A DNA stretch of 64,000 nucleotides from Oceanobacillus oncorhynchi (GTDB taxonomy: Bacteria > Bacillota > Bacilli > Bacillales > Amphibacillaceae): the NCBI RefSeq assembly GCF_000821065.1, contig NZ_CDGG01000001.1, forward strand, positions 1,736,001 to 1,800,000, read 5' to 3'. Shown here piece by piece: positions 1 to 8,475 of the stretch. The notes under the pieces were generated by a model. It searched no databases. It was not told the origin of the DNA and saw nothing but the letters and a program-made list of their open reading frames with translations. Position numbers and translations under genes: made by a program. Position 1 is the first letter of the stretch, and each line of letters begins with the position of its first letter.

Positions 1-1
1 G

Positions 2-553
2 CCGGGAAAACGGATGCTGCCATCTGGTTTTCAAACGATTGCGAAAAGCTACCTGGAGAGGGAAATGAAAAAGATAGATAAGCATGTGGCGACAATGAAG
101 CAGACAGCAAAAGCAATACATCCCAAAGATGACCGCTGCTTTTTGGTTGAAAAGGAGAAGGTCCAAAACCTATTAGAAATGATTTATCAAACCTACGTAT
201 TCAAAGAGGGCTATGAGTGGGATTTAGAAACGTTTGGTGCTGTGATGAATTATTTATCCGAGGACACGGACACGAATCGAAAAGGGCATGTCTGGGTCGT
301 TTTGCGTCAGAATCGTAATATGGCCCGTATTCGGAAAAGCACTGGCAGGTTTGAAGATGCGCCAGATACGAAACAGGATGAACTAAAAATAGCACAAAAC
401 TTAGCACGAATTATTCCATCACTGATCTTGATAAGACAGAATGGGGCAGAGGAGCAGGGGTGGCGCGGTGGAGCTTTTTATTGGCCTGTGCTGGTTACAC
501 CGGAAGAGACGAAAACGACGGTGTTTGCAGGGAAAGGGGTTAAGGAGAGGTAA
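2..553 (+). CDS. C-terminal part of a larger protein, possibly Z1-domain family (partial)
   Basis: The frame is open to the left window edge, so the N-terminus is missing; a Met codon at 14 is probably internal. About 183 codons remain. The visible part has a charged helical stretch, then a C-terminal block containing VWVVLRQNRN, an acidic DAPDTKQDE segment, LILIRQNG and WRGGAFYWPVLV. From memory this ending resembles proteins carrying a Z1 domain, which occur with DNA methylases, helicases and AIPR/MutL proteins in phage-defence loci; I am not sure of that match. A perfect hairpin terminator follows. If Z1 is right, a defence or restriction locus lies left of the window. That it is a real coding end is much surer than the family. 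Confidence 0.55.
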   Translation, partial: PGKRMLPSGFQTIAKSYLEREMKKIDKHVATMKQTAKAIHPKDDRCFLVEKEKVQNLLEMIYQTYVFKEGYEWDLETFGAVMNYLSEDTDTNRKGHVWVVLRQNRNMARIRKSTGRFEDAPDTKQDELKIAQNLARIIPSLILIRQNGAEEQGWRGGAFYWPVLVTPEETKTTVFAGKGVKER

Positions 554-616
554 AAAGAAGTGAAAAAATTAGCAAGGTGAGTATATTTTATGTTTAGCAG
601 ATTGGGTATAAAAAAT

Positions 617-647
617 CCTGTGCTGTTCAATATATAAACAGCACAGG
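617..647. terminator. Bidirectional terminator between convergent genes
   Basis: A perfect 11-bp stem (CCTGTGCTGTT / AACAGCACAGG) with a 9-nt loop has an A-run on its left and a T-rich tract on its right, so it can serve both the gene ending at 553 and the minus-strand gene ending at 655. Confidence 0.8.
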
Positions 648-654
648 CAATATT

Positions 655-1455
655 TTAATAACAATCCCAATTAAAAAGCACCTTACTAAAATCTTTGTTT
701 TTCAAATCCTCTTCAGAGATAAAGAAATTCCCGACACCGGAATCTCCCCATATAATCTTATCTCCGACACTGTCTATTTGCAGCAGCAATATATCTGCAT
801 CTTGATAATCTCCATAGGCACGCGGGTCTTCCTGCGTAAAGAAGGGATAGCCGCCAAGCTTATGGCCTGTCCCGTTAAATAGCTGGAAGAATTCTTCCTC
901 TAGCTTTTCATCATGGTTTATTTCATCGAATATAGCTGCATACATTTCATCACTGCGATAATCGCCTCCTGTGAGAGCTTCCAAGTCTGTCTCAAAAGTT
1001 AATCCCATTTCCTGCTCGACAGGGAAAAACAGCTCATCATCTGGCATTTTTACAAAAGAAAAGTCTTGGATTAATTGGGATTCATCCTGAATTACTTTTT
1101 CATGATAGATTACTCGAAACCCAGATTGATTTTGTCCATCATCAAAATCTACTCCCAGCAAATCATCATTGCCATCAATATAAAATTGCAAAATCCCTTT
1201 ATGGGGAAAATGCGGTAAATGAACAGGAACGTTTTCAAAATTAATTTGCGCCAATAGTTTTAGAGGAATTCCCTCTTCATTTTTAGGGTATTCCATAGAA
1301 GCAGGGAAGTAAGGGTCACCTGCAAATTTGCTTTCGAATAATGAAGTTTTACGCTCCGTAGTAGAAACCTTTACAATTGGTATCAGTGTGTCTTGAATGA
1401 GAGAGCGGTATTGCTCGAATGCTTCAGGTAATTGTAATGATGTTTTGTCTGGCAT
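655..1455 (-). CDS. DUF1963 / YwqG-like protein
   Basis: A soluble protein of 266 residues without signal peptide or membrane segment. The layout is that of the YwqG/DUF1963 family: an N-terminal helical lead, a segment FAGDPYFPASMEYPKNEEG about residue 45-60, LLAQINFENVP, and a closing block with LLLQIDSVGDKIIWGDSGVGNFFI, where the last WGD-G-NFFI signature is typical. The molecular function of the family is not known. The start ATG has a strong AGGAGG seven bases upstream. It is a single gene, convergent with the partial gene to its left, and preceded by a long non-coding gap. Confidence 0.85.
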   Translation of the reverse strand: MPDKTSLQLPEAFEQYRSLIQDTLIPIVKVSTTERKTSLFESKFAGDPYFPASMEYPKNEEGIPLKLLAQINFENVPVHLPHFPHKGILQFYIDGNDDLLGVDFDDGQNQSGFRVIYHEKVIQDESQLIQDFSFVKMPDDELFFPVEQEMGLTFETDLEALTGGDYRSDEMYAAIFDEINHDEKLEEEFFQLFNGTGHKLGGYPFFTQEDPRAYGDYQDADILLLQIDSVGDKIIWGDSGVGNFFISEEDLKNKDFSKVLFNWDCY

Positions 1456-1980
1456 AATAAACCTCCTGAAATTCAGTTTATTCTGTATAGTAGTTACTAT
1501 AGCAAATCAGGATAATCAAAGAAAATATGAGAGCAAATAATTCATATATTGAAGGTACTCAGGGTTGTAGTAGAGAAACTTGTTGATGAGCGAAATATAT
1601 TACTGGGGATTTCAGTGATTAGAGTAGAATATATTGACATATTTTTAGAGAGATTATAGATCATTTTAAAAGGTAACTGCAATTATCATGCATATCCAAA
1701 AAAAAGTTAACCGTCCTGTATCTTCCGAATATCAGGAAAGCTAACTTCGTAAATCAGATATTTTTTCTTTAATCAGCCGTCTACTACATTATAAACAGTA
1801 TGTATGTCACTTTATTTGTAATACACAAAATTATCGTTAAGCATTTACCGATATATATAGCATAGTGAATTTTATCGGGATCTCTCCCAAATCGTTCTTC
1901 ATTTTAGAGACAAATTAGAGCAGGGAAAGTAATTCCTAATTTATTAATGTAAGAAATCCTCGCCCAAAATGATATACTTA
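1456..1980. other. 525-bp intergenic gap without a recognisable gene
   Basis: No convincing open frame is seen on either strand. The only structure noticed is an imperfect hairpin at about 1706-1745 (GTTAACC...TCCTG paired with CAGGA...GCTAAC). The right end lies just past the TetR stop codon. It could be decayed sequence; nothing identifies a former gene. Confidence 0.5.
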
Positions 1981-2586
1981 CTACCTTTTTAACCCATCCA
2001 GAACAGTAGAGGTGAATTTATTCATTTCCTCCACGATATCAAATTGTTCTCCGAAAATAATCCAATCATAGATGGTGCCTCGCATACACCTCGTAATTAA
2101 TACAGATACTTCTTCCGTCGTTAATCCTTCCTTAAATTCTTTATTCTTAATTCCTTCCTGAACAAAAGAGTTAATTACTTGATAAAGATTCCTGTTTGGG
2201 TCAGATAAATAATGATTTTTGTTAATGGTTAGCGACATTGCATTCATGTATACAGTTCTGATTAAATCTTTCCCTAACTCGTCACGTAAATAAATCATTT
2301 GGGCTTCAAAAAATATAAGAATTTTTTCACTTGCTTTAATGTCATTTGATATTCCTTTCTGAAATTCCGAATAGAAATTATCAATATCTTTAAATTTTTC
2401 ATTGAAAATATCATATTTACTATTGAAATGCACATAAAAAGCCCCTTTAGATACATTACAGGTTTTTACAATTTCATCCACCGTTACATTATCAAACCCT
2501 TTTTTATCAAAAAGTTCTAGCCCAGTTTCCAAGAGTGCTTTTTTGGTCTCTAGGGCTTTTAGCTTTCTTGCTGTTATATGTGTCAT
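1981..2586 (-). CDS. TetR/AcrR family transcriptional regulator
   Basis: A 201-residue repressor-type protein with the N-terminal TetR helix-turn-helix (VTVDEIVKTCNVSKGAFYVHF, about residues 34-54) and a helical ligand-binding C-terminus. An in-frame ATG lies six codons upstream at 2604, but AAAGGGGG lies seven bases before the ATG at 2586, so the downstream start is preferred. It is divergent from the dehydrogenase group at 2826. The intergenic region holds a strong promoter directed at that gene with a short palindrome just downstream, so this regulator probably represses the divergent operon. The inducing ligand is unknown. Confidence 0.9.
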   Translation of the reverse strand: MTHITARKLKALETKKALLETGLELFDKKGFDNVTVDEIVKTCNVSKGAFYVHFNSKYDIFNEKFKDIDNFYSEFQKGISNDIKASEKILIFFEAQMIYLRDELGKDLIRTVYMNAMSLTINKNHYLSDPNRNLYQVINSFVQEGIKNKEFKEGLTTEEVSVLITRCMRGTIYDWIIFGEQFDIVEEMNKFTSTVLDGLKR

Positions 2587-2654
2587 AATATAGCCCCCTT
2601 TCATTTAGAATAGCATAATATTTTTGAAATGTAGAATCAATCTTTTGAAAAGTC

Positions 2655-2683
2655 TTGACTATTTTTAATTTTACATTTATTAT
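2655..2683 (+). promoter_or_regulatory. Sigma-A promoter for the dehydrogenase operon
   Basis: TTGACT (2655-2660), a 17-bp spacer and TATTAT (2678-2683) form a near-consensus vegetative promoter reading towards 2826. A second TTGACT at 2714-2719 has only a poor -10 partner. Confidence 0.65.
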
Positions 2684-2698
2684 GTTGTTAATGCATTT

Positions 2699-2711
2699 CG
2701 GTGACCGCGGT
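2699..2711. promoter_or_regulatory. Candidate TetR operator
   Basis: Two interlocked palindromes, CGGTGACCG (2699-2707) and ACCGCGGT (2704-2711), are strikingly GC-rich in an AT-rich spacer and fall about ten bases downstream of the predicted transcription start, a normal place for a repressor. Assignment to the neighbouring TetR protein is inference. Confidence 0.45.
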
Positions 2712-2771
2712 ATTTGACTTTAGTATGTGAAATATAAATATAGAAGAAGAATGGAGGTTTAACAATTATCA

Positions 2772-2795
2772 AACAGTAAAATGACAGCGTTTCCA
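2772..2795 (+). promoter_or_regulatory. AACAGTAAAA box plus cre-like site
   Basis: TGACAGCGTTTCCA (2782-2795) matches the CcpA cre consensus TGNAARCGNWWWCA with two mismatches. It is directly preceded by AACAGTAAAA. The same ten bases precede a second cre-like site before the permease at 5449, which argues for joint control. Confidence 0.4.
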
Positions 2796-2825
2796 TTCGT
2801 GAAAATTATTTGAAGGAGGGGTTTG

Positions 2826-3722
2826 ATGGACACAAAGAAAGTTGGTTTTATTGGGTTAGGGAATATGGGTTATCCAATGGCAAGCAATTTACTAAAAGCG
2901 GGTTATACCGTTTATGGAGTAGATGTAAACAAAATGAATGAAAAGAGGTTCGCTGAAATTGGTGGAAATATTGGATTCACATCCGCCACACTGCCAAGTG
3001 AAGTAAATCTTATATTTACTAGCTTGCCAACGCCACCCATTGTAGAAAGTGTTTATTTAGGTAACGAGGGCCTTGTAGAGAATGGAAAAACATCATTAAC
3101 ATTGGTTGACCTAAGCACAGTTTCTCCAGAATTAAATAAAACGATTGCAAAAGCTGCCTTACAAAACGGGACTCAATACTTAGGCGCACCAGTAAGTGGA
3201 AGTGTAACTGGCGCAGAAGCAGCCAGCTTAAGTGTGATGGTTGGAGGTAACAAAGAAACATATGATTTCGCATTACCATACCTAAAAGCAATCGGCAAAA
3301 ACATCTTTCATGTAGGAGAAGACCATGGAGTGGGAACTGTTGTTAAATTAATTAATAATTTAATGGCTGGTATTCATACACAGGCCGTTGCAGAAGCTCT
3401 ATCTATCGCAGATGCAGCAGGGTTAGATCATAATATCGTTTATGAAATCGTAAATGTAAGCTCAGGACAAAGTGATGTATTTAGACGAAACTATAAAAAT
3501 TTTATAGCTAAAGATGAGTATTATAAAGGAGCATTCACTACGGAGCTACTATTAAAAGATTTAAGGCTGGCAAATTATGTTTCCAATTCATTTAAAACAA
3601 AATTGCCTTTAGGTGAAGCGTTAGTAGACTACTTTGAATCTAATATAAAAGGTTACGAAGATAAAGATATGTCGACAGCATATCTCATGTTAACAGAACA
3701 AAAGGTTGAACCTGCTAAGTAG
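2826..3722 (+). CDS. 3-hydroxyisobutyrate dehydrogenase family (beta-hydroxyacid dehydrogenase)
   Basis: A cytoplasmic NAD(P)-dependent dehydrogenase of 298 residues. The N-terminal Rossmann motif GFIGLGNMGYPMASNL begins near residue 8; the substrate loop reads GAPVSGSVTGAE; the catalytic lysine is Lys174 in VKLINNLM. All are standard for the 3-hydroxyisobutyrate dehydrogenase / 2-hydroxy-3-oxopropionate reductase family. A TTG one codon upstream is in frame, but the GGAGGGG spacing favours the ATG at 2826. It is followed by a methylmalonate-semialdehyde dehydrogenase, which makes oxidation of 3-hydroxyisobutyrate (valine route) the most likely reaction; tartronate semialdehyde reduction cannot be excluded from sequence. 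Confidence 0.88.
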   Translation: MDTKKVGFIGLGNMGYPMASNLLKAGYTVYGVDVNKMNEKRFAEIGGNIGFTSATLPSEVNLIFTSLPTPPIVESVYLGNEGLVENGKTSLTLVDLSTVSPELNKTIAKAALQNGTQYLGAPVSGSVTGAEAASLSVMVGGNKETYDFALPYLKAIGKNIFHVGEDHGVGTVVKLINNLMAGIHTQAVAEALSIADAAGLDHNIVYEIVNVSSGQSDVFRRNYKNFIAKDEYYKGAFTTELLLKDLRLANYVSNSFKTKLPLGEALVDYFESNIKGYEDKDMSTAYLMLTEQKVEPAK

Positions 3723-3787
3723 TTTTTAATAATTAATAAGATACTATTGATTTTATGAAAAAATACTAAATGGGAGGAATTGACGAT

Positions 3788-5296
3788 ATGGCTACGGTAA
3801 CGTTAGATACAGTAACACATTATATCAATGGAGAGAAAGTGAAAGGACAGAATGATAAGTTTGGTTATGTATACACCCCGTCAACTGGTCAGAAAATAGC
3901 TGCTGTTCCTTATGCTTCCGATGAAGAAGTAGATGAGACGATACAATTAGCCAAAAAGGCTGCGGCAAAATGGGCAAAAGTTTCTGTGGGTAAAAGAGTT
4001 GAAGTTCTTTTTAAGTTCCGTCAATTATTAGTTGAAAATACAGAGGAATTAGCACAGTTAATAGGGAAAGAAAACGGAAAAACAATTTCTGATGCAAAAG
4101 GAGAGATAAGCAGGGGGATAGAGTCAGTTGACCTGGCAATTGGAGCGCCGCAAATACTTAAAGGGGAATATTCTGTTAATGTTGGCGGGGAAATAAATGC
4201 TTATTCCATGAAACAGCCGCTTGGCGTTGTAACATGTATTTCTCCTTTTAATTTCCCAGTTATGGTACCGCTTGCAATGAGCGTGATGGCGGTAACAGTA
4301 GGAAATGCAATGATATTAAAACCATCCGAAAAAGTTCCATACTCTGCTATATTACTCTCGGAGCTATGGGAAAAGGCTGGTTTACCTGCTGGTGTTTGGA
4401 ATGTTGTAAATGGGGATAAAAATACGGTCAATGCCATTATTACACATCAAGATATTCAGGCGATAAGCTTTGTAGGGTCTACAAAAGTAGCTGAATTTAT
4501 TTATGAAACAGGTACGAAGCACCATAAACGTGTCAATGCTTTTGGCGGTGGGAAAAACCATATGGTTATTATGCCAGATGCCGATATTGATAAAGCAGTC
4601 GATTCCTTTCTAGGTGCTGCTTACGGTTCAGCATCGCAACGCTGTATGGCCATATCCGTAGCGATGCCAGTAGGGCGAAAGACGGCAGAAGTATTTACAG
4701 GGAAGCTAAAAGAAAAAGTGGAGAAGCTGAAAGCTGGATCTTATGATGATGAGACAGCTGACTTTGGTGCAGTAATAAGCGCCGAAGCAAAACAAAGCAT
4801 TTTAAGTGCTATTGATGAAGCAGTAAAAGAAGGAGCTAATATTGTTGTAGATGGAAGGAACCCTGATGTGGAGAACAAGGAAGGATTTTATCTCGATGCT
4901 ACGTTATTAGATAATGTTACTTCTGATATGAATATATACAAAGAAGAAGTATTTGGTCCGGTACGTACAATCACTGCAGTCGATTCAATTGATGAAGCCA
5001 TACAGTTAATCAATAATCATCAATATGGTAATGGTGTGACCGTATTCACCAATAGTGGCCGTGATGCTCGTGAATTTACTCAAGAAATTGAAGTGGGAAT
5101 GGTTGGCGTAAATGTACCGATTCCAATTCCTGTAGGTTATCATAATTTTGGAGGGTGGAAAGATTCACGATTTGGGGAAGGGCAAATGTTTGGTCCAGAT
5201 ACTGCTCGATTCTTCACTAAAACTAAAACGGTCTCCGAAAGATGGTTTGACCAATCCGCCTCGGATGAAACTAATTTTGATTTTCCTAGCAGTTAA
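3788..5296 (+). CDS. mmsA: CoA-acylating methylmalonate-semialdehyde dehydrogenase
   Basis: A 502-residue aldehyde dehydrogenase. The catalytic cysteine is Cys286 in GSASQRCMAI, the signature of the CoA-acylating MmsA/IolA branch, and the Rossmann part contains SFVGSTKVAEFIY. It converts methylmalonate semialdehyde (or malonate semialdehyde) to propionyl-CoA (or acetyl-CoA) with release of CO2. An in-frame ATG at 3770 overlaps the ribosome binding site GGGAGGA, so the ATG at 3788 is taken. It forms a pathway pair with the preceding 3-hydroxyacid dehydrogenase and ends in a strong terminator. No inositol genes are near, so MmsA fits better than IolA. Confidence 0.9.
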   Translation: MATVTLDTVTHYINGEKVKGQNDKFGYVYTPSTGQKIAAVPYASDEEVDETIQLAKKAAAKWAKVSVGKRVEVLFKFRQLLVENTEELAQLIGKENGKTISDAKGEISRGIESVDLAIGAPQILKGEYSVNVGGEINAYSMKQPLGVVTCISPFNFPVMVPLAMSVMAVTVGNAMILKPSEKVPYSAILLSELWEKAGLPAGVWNVVNGDKNTVNAIITHQDIQAISFVGSTKVAEFIYETGTKHHKRVNAFGGGKNHMVIMPDADIDKAVDSFLGAAYGSASQRCMAISVAMPVGRKTAEVFTGKLKEKVEKLKAGSYDDETADFGAVISAEAKQSILSAIDEAVKEGANIVVDGRNPDVENKEGFYLDATLLDNVTSDMNIYKEEVFGPVRTITAVDSIDEAIQLINNHQYGNGVTVFTNSGRDAREFTQEIEVGMVGVNVPIPIPVGYHNFGGWKDSRFGEGQMFGPDTARFFTKTKTVSERWFDQSASDETNFDFPSS

Positions 5297-5300
5297 TTGA

Positions 5301-5332
5301 AGGGGCCATTAAAACTGGCCCCTAATCTTTTT
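5301..5332 (+). terminator. Rho-independent terminator after mmsA
   Basis: Perfect 8-bp stem AGGGGCCA / TGGCCCCT with a 7-nt loop, followed by a T-rich run, four bases after the mmsA stop codon. Confidence 0.88.
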
Positions 5333-5408
5333 AACAAGAAAGCACAGAGTCTCTAATCTGTATTAAGTTTCCTGACAGATAGATTAGTACTTTCATCAAC
5401 TTTATACG

Positions 5409-5432
5409 AACAGTAAAATGTAAACCCTTACA
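5409..5432 (+). promoter_or_regulatory. AACAGTAAAA box plus cre-like site before the permease
   Basis: TGTAAACCCTTACA (5419-5432) matches the cre consensus except for the central CG, which is CC, and is itself an inverted repeat (TGTAA / TTACA). It is preceded by the same AACAGTAAAA as the site at 2772. It lies 17 bases before the permease start, so a bound protein could block transcription or translation. Confidence 0.4.
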
Positions 5433-5448
5433 AAAGGATGGGGATCAA

Positions 5449-6738
5449 ATGGTAGGGATATTATTAGGCTTAGTCTTGTTAATTGTTCTAGCCTATCGCG
5501 GGTGGTCAATTATCTGGATTGCACCGATTTGTGCTGGAGTTGTGGCGGTATTTGGTGGGCTGGATTTGCTTGATGCATATACAAATACATATATGCAAGG
5601 GTTTGTCGACTTTACGAAGAATTGGTTTCCTGTGTTTATGTTAGGTGCAATCTTCGGTAAGTTAATGGAATTTAGTGGCATGGCCCAGTCGGTGGCGGAA
5701 GGTATAATTAAAGTTTTTGGTGAAAAGCAAGCAATTATTGGTGTAATTATGGCTTCAGCAGTTTTGGCATATGGTGGTATTAGTGTGTTCGTTGTTGTGT
5801 TTGCTGTCTATCCACTTGCGGTAAGTATGTTTAGGCAAGCAGATATTCCTAGAAAGCTGATGCCAGCTACAATTATAACTGGGATGATGACATTTGCTAT
5901 GACGGCACTTCCCGGGACGCCGCAAATTCAGAATTTGATTCCAACTGCTTATTTTAATACAACAGCGGCAGCTGCACCTGTTATGGGACTTGCTGCTTCA
6001 TTAGTTATGGGCGGAGTCGCTTATTTCTATTTAAAGAAAAGAGAAAAGAATTTAAAAAAGGCTGGCTACGGATTCCATGAATTAGAAAAAGATTCTGAAG
6101 CAAAAGGAAAGTTAATTGATAAACCGCCACACATTCTTTTGTCTTTACTGCCTCTAGTGTCAGTAATCATTACGCTTAATATTTTATATTGGGATATTGT
6201 TGTTTGTTTATTAGTTGGTATCTTATTAATTATTTTATTCTCATTAAACCAAATTAAAGGTCTGATTCCTTCATTAAATCAAGGAGCTACGGATTCGGTA
6301 ATGGCGATGATTAATACTTCAGCAGCGGTTGGGTTTGGAACGGTGGTAGGAGTAGTGCCGGGATTCCAAAAATTAAGTGATTATATCTTGGGGATTGAGG
6401 CAAATCCGCTTATTTCAATGGCTGTTGCATCCAATTTGATGTCTGGAGCGACTGGTTCAGCTTCTGGAGGCTTAGGTATTACGATGGAAGCTTTAGGTCA
6501 AAAATATAATGAAATCGCTGCGACATCTGGTATTGCACCAGAAGCATTTCACCGTATCGCATCCATCGCTTCAGGCGGTTTAGATGCGCTGCCACACAAT
6601 GGAGCGGTAATAACGATATTGATTGTAACAGGACTAACACATAAAGAGTCATACAAAGATATTGCAGTAGTAGCAATTGTTTTCCCGATATTAGCGCTTA
6701 TACCAGCTATTTTATTAGCAAGTGTGGGTATTTATTAA
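5449..6738 (+). CDS. GntP family organic-acid permease
   Basis: A very hydrophobic 429-residue protein with about twelve predicted membrane segments and a central cytoplasmic loop around residues 195-225 (KKREKNLKKAGYGFHE). Sequence blocks such as GLPGTPQIQNLIPT-like ALPGTPQIQNLIPT and SGATGSASGGLGI are typical of the GntP/citrate-type proton symporter superfamily. It probably imports a hydroxy or keto acid. Its position after the two dehydrogenases, and the shared AACAGTAAAA/cre-like leader, suggest the substrate is 3-hydroxyisobutyrate or a related acid; that is inference. It has its own upstream region, because a terminator separates it from mmsA. Confidence 0.82.
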   Translation: MVGILLGLVLLIVLAYRGWSIIWIAPICAGVVAVFGGLDLLDAYTNTYMQGFVDFTKNWFPVFMLGAIFGKLMEFSGMAQSVAEGIIKVFGEKQAIIGVIMASAVLAYGGISVFVVVFAVYPLAVSMFRQADIPRKLMPATIITGMMTFAMTALPGTPQIQNLIPTAYFNTTAAAAPVMGLAASLVMGGVAYFYLKKREKNLKKAGYGFHELEKDSEAKGKLIDKPPHILLSLLPLVSVIITLNILYWDIVVCLLVGILLIILFSLNQIKGLIPSLNQGATDSVMAMINTSAAVGFGTVVGVVPGFQKLSDYILGIEANPLISMAVASNLMSGATGSASGGLGITMEALGQKYNEIAATSGIAPEAFHRIASIASGGLDALPHNGAVITILIVTGLTHKESYKDIAVVAIVFPILALIPAILLASVGIY

Positions 6739-6799
6739 TGTTTATAAATAGCTCAGCCTGATGAAGAATAGTACTTGACTTTCAAGTAATTAATTCCGA

Positions 6800-6865
6800 A
6801 TCCTGCATTTTGAACTATGGGTAATCTCTACTCTACCCATAATTCAAAATGCAGGATAAGTTTTT
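6800..6865. terminator. Long inverted repeat, probable terminator
   Basis: Two 24-base arms (6800-6823 and 6834-6857) pair with one mismatch around a 10-base loop and are followed by AAGTTTTTA. It lies between convergent genes. The stem is unusually long for a terminator. Confidence 0.65.
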
Positions 6866-6952
6866 ATCATCTTTCTTTATGAGCAAAGGCTGCTATGAGA
6901 GGGGACTTTAATTTCGCATTTTTGATATAAAGAAAATGGCAGCAATATATAC

Positions 6953-7618
6953 CTATTCAAACCGAACCCCCTCAGAAATCTCCTCCACCTTATCCCATTG
7001 CAAAATTCGTATTTCATCCTTCTCTCGTTCTGCAATTTCTTGATCCGTCCATTGTTTCAAAATCCGGTTGATATGCCTTTTCGTGGTTCCAATTAAAGCA
7101 GCAGTTTCTTCCATATTATTTGTTAAAAGATAGGACGCTCTCGAATCTGAATCAGAAGCAATTGTACACAAAAAAGCAGCCAATCGGACATTTGTAGGGG
7201 ATAGGGCATTTACTCTGGATGAAATAGTGCATGTCCGAAGTTTATAGGCCAGCTCTTTTAATAATATTTGCATAAAGACTGCATCATACTTTAACTCTTT
7301 TTCATATATCCATTTCGGAACAAAGACAAATGTACATGGTTCTGCGGCGATGCAATTTGATTGAATCAGACCGCCTTCCAGAATTTCAATATCTCCCATA
7401 ACAGCAGGGGGCAGGCAATAACGGAGCAGCAGTTCCTTACCCGTGATTTCTTGACTGGAAACAAAGTATCTTCCGTTTATTAAAAAATAAAATCCGTCGA
7501 TTTCTTCTCCGGCGGTTAATATGTATTCTTGTGATTTATACGTTCGAATGCGGATTTCCTTTCCCAGGTTATTTGAAATGGAATAATTGTAAATGACGGT
7601 AAATTGGTTTAATTCCAT
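6953..7618 (-). CDS. Crp/Fnr family transcriptional regulator
   Basis: A 221-residue protein with an N-terminal cyclic-nucleotide-binding-like beta-barrel (YILTAGEEIDGFYFLINGRY about residues 32-52) and a C-terminal winged helix (EETAALIGTTKRHINRILKQW about residues 165-186). No CxxC cluster typical of an iron-sulfur Fnr is seen. The overall layout recalls YeiL-type members. The start at 7618 is chosen because GGAGG lies seven bases upstream; an ATG at 7639 precedes that site. It is divergent from the HAD phosphatase with a 74-bp shared promoter region, suggesting it may control that gene. Its effector is unknown. Confidence 0.82.
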   Translation of the reverse strand: MELNQFTVIYNYSISNNLGKEIRIRTYKSQEYILTAGEEIDGFYFLINGRYFVSSQEITGKELLLRYCLPPAVMGDIEILEGGLIQSNCIAAEPCTFVFVPKWIYEKELKYDAVFMQILLKELAYKLRTCTISSRVNALSPTNVRLAAFLCTIASDSDSRASYLLTNNMEETAALIGTTKRHINRILKQWTDQEIAEREKDEIRILQWDKVEEISEGVRFE

Positions 7619-7692
7619 GTTATTTCCTCCTCGGGACATCTGTCCTTTCGTAATTTTTTATCCATAGTATACTTGAAAAAGAGGTGATTCAC

Positions 7693-8445
7693 ATGAATTT
7701 TGTTTTTGATATAGACGGAACGGTTTGCTTTGATGGGGAAACAATTGATTCGTCCATTATACAAGCGCTGGAGGAAATAAAGGCAGCAGGGCATCAAGTG
7801 ATTTTCGCATCGGCAAGGCCAATCCGTGATTTATTGCCGGTCTTGCCGAAATCTTTGCAGCAAGAAAAACTGGTTGGAGGAAATGGAGCATATACTTCAA
7901 ACGGGGAGAAGATGGATGTTATCCATTTTCAAGATAGTCTGCTTACAAAACTGATTACTTTGGTAGAAGCTCATCAGGTAACTTATTTAGCAGATAGTGA
8001 CTGGGATTATGCATTTACTGGAGAGGAAACACATCCTATTTATAAAAATATTAATCAGGCTTCCGCACAGAATCGGGAGTTAAGAAGCCTGTCTAAGCTG
8101 TGCAAGCTGGTTTTGTTTCAGCCGCCGCAACGTGTGATAGATGAGCTCGCCGACTTGCCTGTAAATATAACCTATTATAAAGGGGAAAATGCGATAGATA
8201 TCAGCCCGCTTGGAATTAATAAAGTAAGAGGGTTACATAGCTTGCAGGTTCAGGAGTTTATTGCATTTGGAAATGACAGTAATGATCAATGCTTGTTCGA
8301 AAATGCTTTGTACAGTGTTTGTGTTGGTGAACATGAAGTGGAACAATATGCATCTATATCGGTAGAGAAGGAAAAGGTAGCAGCAATGATAACCAAAGCA
8401 TTGCATATGTATGGGAATCAAGAAATGCAAGGAGTATATAGTTAA
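7693..8445 (+). CDS. HAD-superfamily (Cof-type) hydrolase
   Basis: A soluble phosphatase of 250 residues. Motif I is FDIDGTVCFDG at the extreme N-terminus with the catalytic Asp pair, motif II is FASARP, a lysine precedes the last helix (INKVRGL), and motif IV is FGNDSNDQCLF. The length and order are those of Cof-type HAD IIB phosphatases that act on sugar phosphates or similar small metabolites. GTG at 7684 is in frame but lies in the GAGGTGA ribosome binding site, so ATG 7693 is used. It probably forms a unit with the next gene. Confidence 0.85.
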   Translation: MNFVFDIDGTVCFDGETIDSSIIQALEEIKAAGHQVIFASARPIRDLLPVLPKSLQQEKLVGGNGAYTSNGEKMDVIHFQDSLLTKLITLVEAHQVTYLADSDWDYAFTGEETHPIYKNINQASAQNRELRSLSKLCKLVLFQPPQRVIDELADLPVNITYYKGENAIDISPLGINKVRGLHSLQVQEFIAFGNDSNDQCLFENALYSVCVGEHEVEQYASISVEKEKVAAMITKALHMYGNQEMQGVYS

Positions 8446-8475
8446 CTAAGTCTCTGAATAAAGGGAGATGTGTAA

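Noticed and set aside
1..81. AGKTDAA reading in the first frame at the left edge, resembling a P-loop
   Set aside because: The frame stops after 26 codons, and the overlapping frame is open for 183 codons with a coherent protein.
6800..6857. 24-bp inverted repeat as the end of an insertion sequence
   Set aside because: It is a single hairpin between convergent genes with a T run after it; no transposase or second copy is seen.
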